Source of the DNA: Iris pallida | Lineage: Eukaryota > Streptophyta > Magnoliopsida > Asparagales > Iridaceae | Direction of reading: 5' to 3' | DNA: 64,000 nucleotides | Assembly (NCBI GenBank): GCA_029216955.1 | Contig: JANAVB010015600.1 | Span: 26,136,182-26,200,181, forward strand | Part shown: piece by piece, positions 33,051-43,430 of the stretch | How positions within the stretch are numbered: position 1 is the first letter of the stretch | How the letters are laid out: every line of letters begins with the position of its first letter | Position numbers and translations under genes: made by a program | The notes under the pieces: model-generated | Told to the model about the DNA's origin: nothing | What the model saw: only the letters and a program-made list of their open reading frames with translations | Databases searched by the model: none

Positions 33051-36000
33051 TTAATTTATAACAGCTTCATCTAAAATTCCAAGTTCACGACAAAAAAAAT
33101 TGAAGCGCTCTTCGGATAATGATTTGGAGAAGAAGTCTGCTAACTGATGATTAGTGTCAATAAATTCTAAGTTAATCGTGCCATTTTGCTGATGATCACG
33201 CAAAAAGTGGTGTCGTATCTCAATGTGCTTCGTGCGTGAGTGACAAATGGGGTTCTTAGTAAGATTTATTGTACTAGTGTTGTCACAAAAGATTGGAATA
33301 TGCATGAAAGATAAATTATAGTCTTTAAGGGTTTGCTTCATCCACAGAATTTGTGCACAACAATGCCCAGCTGCTATGTATTCAGCTTCTGTTGTGGATA
33401 GTACGACAGAATTCTGCTTCTTGCTAAACCAAGAGACTAAAGCCTTTCCTAATAAATGACATGTGCCGCTCGTACTTTTACGGTCGACCTTGCATCCGAC
33501 GAAGTCAGCATCAGAGTAACCAATGAGGTCAAAGGATGTTGACTTGGGATACCATAGGCCCACTGTAACTGTACCTTTAAGGTATCGAAAGATACGCTTG
33601 ACTGCGGTCATGTGTGATTCCTTAGGATTCGCTTGATATCTAGCACACAGGTAAATGCTAAACCTTATATCAGGGCGACTAGCAGTAAGATAGAGTAAAC
33701 TGCCTATCATACCTCGATACTTACGTTGATCTATGGATTTGTCGCTATCATCTGGTTCAAGTTTGGTTGAAGTAGCCATAGGAGTGCTGATTGGTTTGAC
33801 GTTATCAAGGTCGAATTTCTTCAGCATGTCCTTTGTATACTTCGACTGACAGATGAAGGTTCCATTTGACATTTGTTTGACTTGCAACCCAAGAAAGTAG
33901 TTGAGCTCCTCCATCATGCTCATCTCAAACTCGGTCTGCATATACTTGGCAAAATCTTGACAAAGGGTTTCATCAGTAGAACCAAAAATAATATCATCTA
34001 CATATATTTGTACTAAAAGAATAGTGTCATTGAAAGATTTTATGAAAAGTGTAGTGTCAATTTTTCTTTTTGAAAAATCTTTCTCAAGCAAGAAGTTGCT
34101 TAGCCGTTCATACCAAGCTCTAGGGGCTTGTTTGAGGCCATATAGCGCTTTCTTTAGCTTGGACACGTGGTCGGGAAATTTGTAATTTTCAAAGCCAGGA
34201 GGTTGTTTTACATAAACTTCCTCCTTAATAAAACCATTCAAGAAAGCACTTTTAACATCCATTTGAAATAATTTGAAATTTTGAAAATTTGCAAATGCAC
34301 AAAGCATCCGAATGGATTCTAATCTAGCAACAGGAGCATATGTCTCATCGTAGTCGATACCTTCCTCTTGGTTGTATCCTTGGGCTACTAGACGAGCTTT
34401 GTTGCGTGTGACTGAACCATCTTCATTTACTTTGTTTCTAAAAACCTATTTAGTACCAATAATCGAGTGATTAGCCGGTCTAGGAACGAGTTCCCATACT
34501 TGGCTTCTCTCGAATTGGTTGAGTTCCTCTTGCATAGCAGAAATCCAAAATTCATCATTGAAAGCTTCTAAAATGTTTTTCGGCTCAATTTGTGAAAAAA
34601 AGGCAGTGCTAGCAATGGAGTCTCTTAATGATGATCTAGTAGTTACTCCACGTGAGACCTCGCCGATTACCAAATTTTCTGGATGTGATGGCTTGAAAGA
34701 GAACTTCTTTGGCAAGCCTTCCAGAGAATTGGTTTCGGTTGTGGTATTCATTGAAGTAGACGTTGATGGTTCAATATCATCATCAAGAGTAGCTGCAGCA
34801 CTGTTATCTTCATCAAAAGTCACATTTGTAGACTCTTCCACAATTAAAGAGCGTTTGTTAAAAACTATATATCCCTTGCTCTTGGCCGCATAGCCAAGGA
34901 AAATACCATCGTCAGCTTTGGCATCAAATTTGCCTAAGTTGTCTTTGGTGTTAAGGATAAAACATCTACATCCAAAAACTCTAAAATAAGAAACATTTGG
35001 GGTTCTCCCAAACCAAAGCTCATAGGGTGTTTTCTTCGTAATAGGACGAATAAGTATCCTATTTAAAATGTGGCATGCTGTACTGACAACTTCAGCCCAA
35101 AAGTATTTCGGAAGTGAAAACTTGTTCAACATGACTCTAGCCATATCGCCAAGAGTCCTATTCTTTCGCTCCACAACACCATTTTGTTGATGAGTTCTTG
35201 GACAAGAAAACTCATGATTAAAACCATTGGAATCACAAAACTTTTCAAAATTAGAATTTTCGAATTCGCCTCCATTATCACTTCGGATACGAGTAATTAT
35301 GTAGCCTTTTTCGTTTTGAACTTTCTTAACAAAAATTTTGAAAACCGAAATAGCATCACTTTTATTTGCAAGAAAGAAAACCCAAGTAAATCTTGAAAAA
35401 TCATCAACAATAACAAAGGCATAGAGTTTTCCACCAAGACTGGCTACTCTACTAGGGCCAAATAAATCCATATGGAGTAGTTACAAGGGTCTAGTAGTGC
35501 TTACAGAGTTTATGGAATGAAAAGAAGACTTGGTTGCCTTATTCAACTCACATTCGGCACATACGGTGTCCTTTTTGAATGTGATGTCGGGCAAGCCTCT
35601 AACTAGATTCTTGGTCGATAGCCTGGATATAGTATCCATGTTGGCATGACCAAGACGATGGTGCCATAGTAACCGTTCATCTTTATGAGCATATAGGCAT
35701 CTACCTGCATTGTTAGTATTTCCAGACAAATAGAAAATATAAATATTATCCTCTCTTACCCCTTCAAAAGCAATGTCTCCCGTTGACCTATCATAAATAA
35801 GGCATTTGTTTTGTCCAAAGTTAATGTCATATCCATGGTCAGCAAGATGACTAATGCTGAGCAGGTTATGCTTTAACTCGGTCACTAGGCAGACATCCTT
35901 TATTACGGGAGAGGGAGGATAACCAATATTACCATTACCTATAATATAACCTTTATGGTTGTTGCCGAAGGATACATATCCTTCTCTCTTCATCGATAGT

Positions 36001-36089
36001 GATACAAAAAGATTTGCGTCTCCCGTCATATGCCGCGAGCATCCACTATCGAGAATCCACTTACTCTTAGTTGAGGAGGGAAGGTCCAC
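33051..36089 (-). pseudogene. Element D pol: protease, integrase, reverse transcriptase, RNase H
   Basis: One frame from 36089 to 33051. Protease: KWILDSGCSRHMTG. GAG-pre-integrase: LWHHRLGHANMDTISR with CAECELNKA. Integrase: FVIVDDFSRFTWVFF, RIRSDNGGEF and NGVVERKNRTL (Asp, Asp, Glu). Reverse transcriptase: QMDVKSAFLNGFI, LYGLKQAPRAWYERL, and the catalytic IYVDDIIFGS. RNase H: GYSDADFVGC, STTEAEYIAAGHC and IFCDNTSTINL. Stop codons: a TAA at about 35478-35481 where Gln is usual (RPL-Q-LLHMDLFG) and a TAG at about 34446 where Trp is usual (GTK-W-VFRNK). All catalytic residues are kept. The element is otherwise well preserved, which agrees with its close LTR match. Confidence 0.93.
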
Positions 36090-38145
36090 CTATATCAAGA
36101 GTAGATGTGACCTTTGGTACCAAAGTTCTTGAGGGTCCTGAAAAGTTAGTTTTTGGAAACCATGCATATATCTTTCTATCTACTAATCTTCTAATTCTAC
36201 ATTGTGGTGATATGTGTCCATATAAACCACAATAAGTACATATAGCATTCCTATTTACATTAGGAGCATGCTGATGATGTCTATAATGAGGAGAAGTATG
36301 ATGATTAGCATGGTGATGATGACTATGCATAGAGTGATGTGGAGTGGCATGGTAATATTGTCTATATGGAACATCAGAGTAATATGGAGTAGCATGGTGA
36401 TAATGTCTATATGGAGCAACATGGTGATGATATCTATATGTAGAATGATGTTGATTGTGTCTTTGTGCAACATTGTGATGATTGTATCTATGTGCAGCAT
36501 GATAATTGTGTAACATATGAGAGTTATTTCTACGTGCATGTGGTTTGTGTGCTTTATGAAAGTGTGTGTACATGAAAGCATGGTTACGTATTGTAGGTGG
36601 ATGACGTGGAAGACTAGTATGAGAAATGTTATACTTTGTGTGTGTCTCATGTGATTGGGTTTGAGGTTGAACAACCTGTTTTCCCAATTTAGTCTCTAAT
36701 CTCTTAGAGACAGCCTGCAGTTCAGTAACCTTAGCATTTAAACCATGTATCTTAGTCATAGAAATCTTGTGTCTACTCTTTTCTTCAGCAAGCATCGTGT
36801 TGAGTGTTGTGATTTCTTGAGTTTGTTGCTCAATACGTGCTTCGGCATCATGAAGGCTTAGTTTAAGCTTAGATACCTCATCTGTGACTTCCGTGGGTGA
36901 AGTGTCTCTAATGTTATCAAGCAATAAAGAAATTCTTTGAATTTCGACTTCATGACTTTTGATTTTGTCCTTGGCATGTTTGTATTTACCAATGATCTTT
37001 TTGTGATCATCGAGTAAATCGGTGAAAGCATCGCCAAGTTCATCAAAAGAGAAGTCGTCAAGAGTTTCGTTTGATACCTTGTCGGACGTCGCCATTAGAC
37101 ACACATTAGCCGTATCTTGAGGAGAGTCCTTTTCTTCCTCGGAGTCACTAGCTTCGCTTTCATGCCAAATGCTTGTGTTGGCATATTTCTTTGAGGAGAT
37201 CTTCTTGTATGGCTTCTCATAGCGGTTGCCTTTCTTCAAGAATGGACAGTCTTTTTGGACGTGTCCAGTCTTCTTGCAATCGTAGCAGGTTGGCTCTTCT
37301 TCGCCTTCTTCTTGTGGTTCCTTCTTTCTTCAATTGAAGCGGAGGAATTTCTTGAAGTTGCGGACCATAAGAGCTTGATCATCGTCTTCTGAGTTGTCGT
37401 CATCCATCTATTCGGGTTCAGCCCTCCGTCGGTGAGCTTTGAGTGCGATCTCCTTAGCCTTAGGAGCAGGCTCTTCGAAGTCCTTGAGGTCAAGCTCATG
37501 AGTCATTAGCTTTCCCATCAAGGTCTCCATGGACATGGTTGTGAGATCATTTCCTTCTATGATGGCTATCACCTTAGGGTTCCAAATTTTTGGTAGCCCC
37601 CTAAGTAGCTTGCGAATCTTCTCGTGATTTGAATATTGCTTGCCGAGCGAAGACAGGGGGTTGATGATGTCGAGGAATCTTGTGAACATTTGCGTGATCG
37701 TCTTATTTGGTTTCATCTTGAAAGCCTCGTATTCTTGAGTGAGACGGCTTATCTTTGATTCCTTGACTTGGGTAGTTCCTTCATGCGTCACTTCTAGAAG
37801 TCTTCATACTTCGTGAGATGTGGTGCATATAGATACCCTGTTGAACTCATTCCTGTCTATAGCACAGAATAAAGCATTAATAGCTCTCGCGTTTAGACTT
37901 GCCTGTTTCTTTTTCTCGTCAGAATACTTGTCATGTGATTTCTTAACGAGATCACCTTTGACAACTATTCTGGCGGGCTTTTTGTAACCGTCAGTGACGA
38001 TAGTCCACAGGTCAAAGTCTAGCGACTTGAGATAAAACCTTATCCTTGTTTTCCAATACGTGTAGTTAGTTCCATCAAATAGGGGAGGCCTATGAGTGGA
38101 CTGTCCTTCACCGTGATTGGAAATCAAGGATTGTGTGGTTGCCAT
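36067..38145 (-). pseudogene. Element D gag with two zinc knuckles and a His-rich linker
   Basis: Starts MATTQSLISNHGEG at 38145. The N-terminal copia gag domain has PPLFDGTNYTYWKTRI and later SRLTQEYEAFKMKPNKTI, MFTRFLDIINPL and KLLRGLPKIWNPKV. First zinc knuckle: CYDCKKTGHVQKDC near 37246-37287. A coiled coil lies at about 36700-36960. A His/Tyr/Asn-rich region covers about 36255-36560, and a second knuckle CTYCGLYGHISPQC lies at about 36199-36240. In-frame stops: TGA near 37804 where Trp is usual (HEV-W-RLLEV), TAG near 37408 and TGA near 37330. The frame runs past the pol start and overlaps it by 23 bp in another frame, so gag and pol are now out of frame. Confidence 0.85.
36255..36560 (-). 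repeat. His-rich coding low-complexity tract in D gag
   Basis: About 100 codons in which His is very frequent, in patterns such as HHxxxPYRHYHHATP repeated with small changes, bounded by two zinc knuckles. The DNA shows imperfect 15-45 bp repeats (ATGGTGATAATGTCTATATG and relatives). Confidence 0.8.
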
Positions 38146-38179
38146 GGATCAACTCTAGGATGTAAGTCCTTGTAAAGAG

Positions 38180-38197
38180 AACAGAGCTCTGATACCA
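38180..38197 (-). other. Primer-binding site of element D (initiator tRNA-Met)
   Basis: On the minus strand TGGTATCAGAGCTCTGTT lies two bases beyond the 5' LTR end. TGGTATCAGAGC is the classic complement to the 3' end of plant initiator tRNA-Met used by copia elements. Confidence 0.85.
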
Positions 38198-38676
38198 ATT
38201 GAAGAACAGATGGCAACTCTAGAGGGGGGTGAATAGAGTTTATAATGATAATAACCAATTAAAAAATCAACTCTATCACAATCTAAAAATAATCAGAGTA
38301 AATGCGGAAATAAATGAGAAGCAAGAAAGCATACGCAAACACAGCCGATTTTAACCTGGTTTCCCTCGTGGAGGACTAGTCCAGGCCTGAGAACTCTAGC
38401 TCAGGATTAAACCCACTATTTGTGAAATAGTAGTTACACCTCGTGCCTTTTCTTCAGAAGAGCACGTCAACTTCTTATAATGGATCGCAGTGGCGATGCT
38501 TGGACTTTTCCAAGCGACTTCTTGAACTCTTGCACAAGACTCCTAACTGAGAGATGCTGAGCACTCGAGACTTAGGAAACTTGTGGCTAGTATATGAAGA
38601 AGGGTATGGCTTATATTGAGCTTAAGAGAGAAGAGAAGAGAAGATTGGATGATTGAAAATGAGAGAATTCTTGGCC

Positions 38677-38684
38677 TATTTATA
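38677..38684 (-). promoter_or_regulatory. TATA box of D, right (5') LTR
   Basis: Minus-strand TATAAATA within CCTATAAATAGG; the likely promoter for element D transcription toward lower coordinates. Confidence 0.6.
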
Positions 38685-38797
38685 GGTTTTTAACAGGCAG
38701 AATTTGGCCAGAATTCTGGTAGGAATTTTCAAAAAATTGGCCGTTGGACAACTAGCAACCAGCCAACCCTAAAAATTAGGGTGCTGATTTTTAGGGG

Positions 38798-38848
38798 ACA
38801 GAGTTCGGCCCGAACTCTGTGTGGAGGCAGAGTTCGGCCCGAACTCTG
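38798..38848. repeat. Twin palindromes in the D LTR (right copy)
   Basis: Same arrangement as in the left LTR: 11-base arms ACAGAGTTCGG / CCGAACTCTGT around one C, and a second copy 29 bp on. Unchanged between the two LTRs, while flanking bases have changed. Confidence 0.9.
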
Positions 38849-39137
38849 TCTCCAGAGCACAGAACTGGTCCAAGGGTCCAATGGGCTAAGTTTGGATGTG
38901 GAGCTTTATGGATTTTGGATGGGTTGTAGGTTGAGTCTCAAGGGCCCAGCATAACTCAGCTTACAATCATTCTAGACTCAATAAATATAAAAGTACAGAC
39001 ACGAAAATGACTTGTATTTGCACAACTGAGCTGTCGTCTGGCTTGAGCAGAATATAGACGTCGTGTGTCGTATTGAATTATCACAAGTATTATTTAGTCA
39101 ATGTTATCAATATTTGGTTGACTGTGACTTTGTGTCA

Positions 39138-39457
39138 ATACCTTCTTGCTGCAAAAAACCAATCTTCCTTGACCTTTAACACCTTTGCTTCAGTAAAAGT
39201 AAGGCGGTCCCCAGACAGGAACTCAGGCTTCAAGAAAGTCATATTATCAGAAATGGCAGATTTCAAAACGCTATGCTCCATCATCCGTTGGAGGAACCCA
39301 TGTTGTTGTTCCCAGATTTGGGTCATTCTCTCAGGAGGCTGGTCCAGCATAATGGCAGCGTGGGCAGGGTTTATCACCTCCTCGTCATAATCTACTCCCA
39401 TCTGACAGAGGGCAGCGTCCAGAAGCACTTCATTCAAGAGCGGGACGGTCATCGACA
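39138..39457 (-). pseudogene. Antisense gene of C: exon 2, cut by element D
   Basis: The acceptor CCTCCAG at 39458 is followed by a frame reading SMTVPLLNEVLLDAALCQMG, then PPERMTQIWEQQHGFLQRMM and VLKVKEDWFFAARRY, and stops at the boundary of D (39137). The other side resumes at 29589 with the mobile domain. Joining to exon 1 keeps the frame (a single leftover G at the end of exon 1 completes a Val codon). Function as for the rest of the gene. Confidence 0.6.
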
Positions 39458-39884
39458 CTGGAGGTCAGCAAAAGAAGTCAAAAACTCAGATATATTAGAA
39501 CAACAAAAACTCCTAGTTACGCTCTCATCAGAAGCGCATACACTGAACCAAGGCTCAGGTGCATCTGGAAGGAAGCTTCGGCACATCATCAGGGTCTAAA
39601 CCCATGCGCGTCAGCAGTGAAGCTTCGGCGCATCATCAGGGTCTAAACCCATGCGCGTCAGCAGTAAAGCTTCGGCGCATCGTCAGGGTCTAAACCCAAG
39701 CGCGTCAGCAGTGAAGCTTCGGCGCATCATTAGGGTCTAAACCCATGCGCGTCAGCAGTGAAGCTTCGGCGCATCATTAGGGTCTAAACCCATGCGCGTC
39801 GGCGGAAAAGCTTCAACACGTCATCAGGACTCACGGTCCATGCCCATATGCGAAAGAAAAATATGGTAGAATGATGAAACCCAC
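39458..39884 (-). other. Predicted first intron of the antisense gene, containing a minisatellite
   Basis: Donor CTG|GTGGGT at 39885/39884 and acceptor CCTCCAG|TG at 39458/39457, 427 bp. Most of it is the 47-bp tandem repeat. The splice is supported only by consensus sites and preserved frame. Confidence 0.5.
39573..39854. repeat. Minisatellite, six 47-bp units
   Basis: The unit start AAGCTTCGGCGCATCATCAG recurs at 39573, 39620, 39667, 39714, 39761 and 39808, exactly 47 bp apart; the first and last units are partly diverged. Each unit contains GGCGCATC and ATGCGCG, words also frequent in the LTR of C. Confidence 0.95.
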
Positions 39885-40005
39885 CAGTCACCGCCGGCCG
39901 AACGTCGACGGACGTCCGGGGGACATCATCCGCAACAGTCTCCACAGGTTCTTTTCCTTTGCCTCGTCCTCGGCCAGCACCACTGCGAGGAGTCTTGGGG
40001 GCCAT
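39885..40005 (-). pseudogene. Antisense gene of C: exon 1
   Basis: The ATG at 40003-40005 opens MAPKTPRSGAGRGRGKGKEP, a short basic Gly/Arg/Lys N-terminus, then VETVADDVPRTSVD. The exon is 121 bp and open, ending at a GT donor. A TATA box lies 95 bp upstream. This start was chosen because it is the first ATG after the TATA box and the spliced frame enters exon 2 without a stop. Confidence 0.6.
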
Positions 40006-40099
40006 CTCATGGAAGAAAAAAATTAGGGTTTTTCGAAAAAAAAACTCTAGAGAAGAAGAAAGCAAAGTAGAGAAGAACCCTCTCTCTTCATCAGACGCC

Positions 40100-40107
40100 T
40101 ATTTATA
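40100..40107 (-). promoter_or_regulatory. TATA box of the antisense gene
   Basis: Minus-strand TATAAATA in CCTATAAATAGGC, 95 bp before the ATG at 40005 and about 285 bp inside the 3' LTR boundary of C. Fits an independent promoter firing away from the 3' LTR. Confidence 0.6.
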
Positions 40108-40378
40108 GGCTTAGGCATACGCAGAAACCGATGAGGAGTGGCATCAGCCGCCGCCTCGGGTTCCACGAAGTGATAACCGCAAATAAATCCAAAAAGATCA
40201 TCATTAATCCTTTTGGTTACTTTGAAGCGTTATCATTTGTATTAACTGAGAGGAGCATGCGACACATCACTGATGCACGGAGCATTCATGCGCCCGAACA
40301 GTCATGCACCCCGTTGAAGGCACCACCATGCTTCTTATTCAAAGTATTCCAAAACTTGACAAAAAGTTTTGGAAACTT

Positions 40379-40390
40379 TGAAGGGGGTCT
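40379..40390 (+). other. Polypurine tract of element C
   Basis: GAAGGGGGTCT directly before the 3' LTR starting at 40391. The stretch 40108-40378 shows no other feature. Confidence 0.6.
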
Positions 40391-42546
40391 TGTAGAAGCA
40401 TAGAATTTCAGAACCAGAAATCCTATGCGCCTAACACTACATGCGCCAGGAAGCTCAGATGAAGTACTTGGCACAGCAAACGGCAAAAGCTTAGACATTA
40501 AAAAAAGATTTTTATTTCATATAAAAGTCTATTACATATCTAAAAAAAGGCTGTACAAAGGAGAACTTCTACAAAAAAAAAGACCCTAAGTCTACAGCCT
40601 GGCGCAGCAACCACCATGCGCTCTCAAACAGGCGCGTCTCTTCGGCGTCTCAGGTTGGCGCATCACTTCGGCGTCTCAGTTTGGCGCATCACTTCAGCAG
40701 CTCAGTTATGTCCCGTTCTTCAGCGTCTCAGTCAGGCGCATCTCTTCGGCATCTCAGTCAGGCACATCTCTTCAAGAGCCTCAGTTATATGCATCATGAA
40801 GTCTCAGCATATGCACCTTACCTCAACCCAATCAAATGCTTCGACTAATGAAACATTTATTGAGCAGAACGAGGGTGGGCAATGAACCCCCTAGCTGGAG
40901 GAAGAGCTCTCCAAACGGCAAAAGGAGGCTTTCAACACAACCAGAATGGACAACACCCACTCTAGCAGGAGGAGGAGCTCTCCCAAAGCCCAAGGAAGAT
41001 GATCGGAGCACCGCAATTCCGATCTGCGGCTCTTCCAGCATAACGGAGACGAGGCTCGAGCATTCCGATCTTTGGATGCAACAGGCACCTTCCGCCTGCC
41101 TCAGAAGCCCTCGACTCCGACTTTTGGATGTAACAGTCACCTTCAAGTGCATCAATAAAGACAATGCGTCGCATCTTCACCCTCGGGAACATCTCGTCAA
41201 CAGAATGTGCTCGAGCAAACAAGTTCATTTCAGAAGGACATGAGAGAACGAGAAGCAAACTCTCTCCTTGCCACTATTTATAGGTCAGGCAAATCAAACC
41301 CATGTGCCAAGTGGCGGGTTCTCTAAATCCCGTGTAATAAATTTGCATTAATGGTGATGACCCTGACGCTTCGGATTCAGCCAAGTTAAAACGGCTATTT
41401 AAAGCACTTGAAGAACGTAACAGTCGGGCCAATAAAGACGTGTCATGCAAACGGATACGCCGATCAGACCGCACATCATACTGACGTGCCCACCAGCACC
41501 AAGCGCCTTGTAAGGATGTGCCAATGCGTCCCCATTCGCCTAGTAGAACGCAGATCGATGCGCCCACTCAACAGTCCATCACCCGTCAAAGAACATTAAA
41601 TGTTGAAGTCTGACACGACAGCAGCCAGTCCCTGAGGACTGAACGGTTGACAAATTTTCAGAAGACTAAGCGTCACTGACCTCGGCATCATCATTACTTC
41701 CCTCCGACGGTTACAAGCCACGTGGCCGCCCAACCGTTTTGCATGCGCCTCCGCAGCCATGCGCCCAAATCTCTGCATGTGCCTCAAAAGCCATGCACCT
41801 CAGAACCTTTCTCTGATCCCTAAAGACAGAAGTCAAAGTCACTACTGAAGCCTCACATGCGCCTCAAAAGCCGTGCGCCCAGACTATTCGTGACTCCTAA
41901 AGGTTACAAGCCAAAGTCTTCTCATGTGCCCAATCCTAGGCGCATCCTATCAGATTACTCTCCACCAAATTCGAGATCTTTGAGCAACGGATACGTGCCA
42001 CGTGTCCCTTGACTCAGTTCAGCCGATGAAGGGGTGCTAATTACCCAAGATCTCATCAACCGAAAGATCTTCTCCACTGCTACGTGTCAGCTCTACCGTA
42101 GCCCACAAATGCAACGAGAAGAGTTCAAACTCCTCAATCCGAATACGTCGCCCATGCGCCTCCATCAGCAATCACCACGTGGCATCCCCACAAACCGGCG
42201 CATCCTACATATGCGCGCATGAGCAGCCAGCCTGCAGACTATAAATAGAGGGATCATTTCCTTCTGAAAAGAGGCCATGAACTTACAAATACACACACAG
42301 AGAGGCGGATACAGACACTCAACATCTTCTTCTTCGTGAGCTCCAGCACCCAGAGCAACTCAGACCTTCAGAGAACCGATAACCGTCGTCAGATCGTCAA
42401 CGGAGTCAATACATTACCACTCGCTCCATCGGCACAAGGGACCCAGATAAACAAAAGTATTCTCCTAGGACTACGTCTAAGTCCTACATTATAATACTGT
42501 TCGGTTTGTATTGAAATTTACAATAAAAAGATTTTAATGGCAAATA
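40391..42546 (+). mobile_element. Element C, 3' LTR
   Basis: 2156 bp, matching the 5' LTR with scattered substitutions and a few small indels. It begins TGTAGAAGCATAG. The terminal CA is mutated to TA (CAAATA), and the target-site duplication ATTTG follows at 42547. TATA box at 42240-42248. Confidence 0.9.
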
Positions 42547-42551
42547 ATTTG
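42547..42551. repeat. Right target-site duplication of element C (ATTTG)
   Basis: ATTTG directly after the 3' LTR of C; pairs with 14779-14783. Confidence 0.85.
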
Positions 42552-43430
42552 GTGGTAGCCAGATCGAAGGTCTATCTTCGAGAATACCTTAGCTCCACTG
42601 AGTTGATCAAACAAGTCATCGATCCGGGGCAGAGGGTACTTGTTCTTGATGGTGATGTTGTTCACCGCCCGGTAGTCGATGCACATCCGCACAGTCCTGT
42701 CCTTCTTGGGTACGAATAAGACAGGTGCTCCCCAGGGTGAAGCTCCATCTTTGATAAATCCAAGGGCCTTCAGCTCATTGATCTGGTCCTTCGTTTCCTT
42801 GGCCTCCTTAGGGTTGACTCTGTAGCATCCCCGAGAAATAGGGGCAGAGCCGGGAACTAGGTCGATGGTGAATTCTACATCTCGATCCGGGGGTAATCCT
42901 GGAAGACTATCAGGGAAGACATCCATGAATTCTGCTATGATAGGATGAGGAGGTCCAGATTCTTCGATGATAGAGGAGTCAGTAATACCTTCCATATCTT
43001 CCAGAGCTCGAGAGATTTCAAACTCCGGCTCTCCAGGTGGGCTGAAGACTACACATCCTCTGTGACAATCTATCAGCGCATGCTGCTTACTTAACCAGTC
43101 CATTCCTAGGACTACATCATAGTTAGGTAAGGGTATCACAAGTAAGGGTGCTAAGAAATTGTGTCCTGAGATAGTTATAGGGCAGTTACAAGTCTCAGTA
43201 ATGGGTATGGGTCCACCACCAGTCATAACTCTACATATCTTCTTGCTAAATCCCGTAACTAAGTGGTGTGCAGAGATGAATTTTGATGATATAAAACTAT
43301 GTGATGCACCCGAATCAAATAATACTAAAGCAGGATATGAATGCATATAAATAAAACCTACGATGACATCAGCAGTGGGTTCCTGCTCTGGCTCTTGCTC
43401 ATCTGCTGTTAGGGCAAAAGCTCGTCCAGT
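42552..43430 (-). pseudogene. Element B protease and N-terminal reverse transcriptase
   Basis: The minus frame has [17 protein letters not shown], the protease [16 protein letters not shown] (catalytic DSG) and [13 protein letters not shown], then the reverse transcriptase entry with DFVPDSL-like [52 protein letters not shown] and [13 protein letters not shown], where element C interrupts it. This part is open from 43346 to the insertion point. It is the best preserved segment of B. Confidence 0.92.

Larger units (their letters stand above)
29590..39137 (-). mobile_element. Element D: Ty1/copia element (SIRE-like), minus strand
   Basis: Identical-length 938-bp LTRs at 29590-30527 and 38200-39137 differ at about 14 positions by eye. 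On the minus strand the order is 5' LTR, tRNA-iMet primer-binding site (38197-38180), gag with zinc knuckles, protease, integrase, reverse transcriptase, RNase H, an extra ORF, polypurine tract, 3' LTR. Integrase before reverse transcriptase places it in copia. The reverse transcriptase motifs and an added ORF after pol suggest the SIRE/Maximus lineage, but that is inference. The flanking pentamers differ (CCCTC left, ATACC right), unlike B and C. Several stops make it inactive. Confidence 0.92.
38200..39137 (-). mobile_element. Element D, right (5') LTR
   Basis: 938 bp, about 98.5 percent identical to the left LTR by eye (about 14 substitutions, no indels seen). TATA box on the minus strand at 38677-38684, palindromes at 38798-38820 and 38828-38848. 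Confidence 0.95.
14784..42546 (+). mobile_element. Element C: Tat-lineage Ty3/gypsy element with antisense gene, split by element D
   Basis: LTRs at 14784-16940 and 40391-42546 begin TGTAGAAGCAT and end CAAACA (left) or CAAATA (right, last CA decayed). The target-site duplication is ATTTG. Plus-strand order: primer-binding site, an extra 5' ORF region, gag with a zinc knuckle, protease, reverse transcriptase, RNase H, a second RNase H, integrase. After pol comes a long 3' region with a minus-strand multi-exon gene, a minisatellite and a polypurine tract. With D removed the length is about 18.2 kb, large as in Tat/Ogre elements. Dual RNase H and the antisense plant-mobile-domain gene both support the Tat lineage. 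Confidence 0.9.

Noticed and set aside
39573..39854. CRISPR-like array (regular 47-bp spacing)
   Set aside because: Whole 47-bp units repeat without unique spacers, in a plant retroelement; it is a minisatellite.
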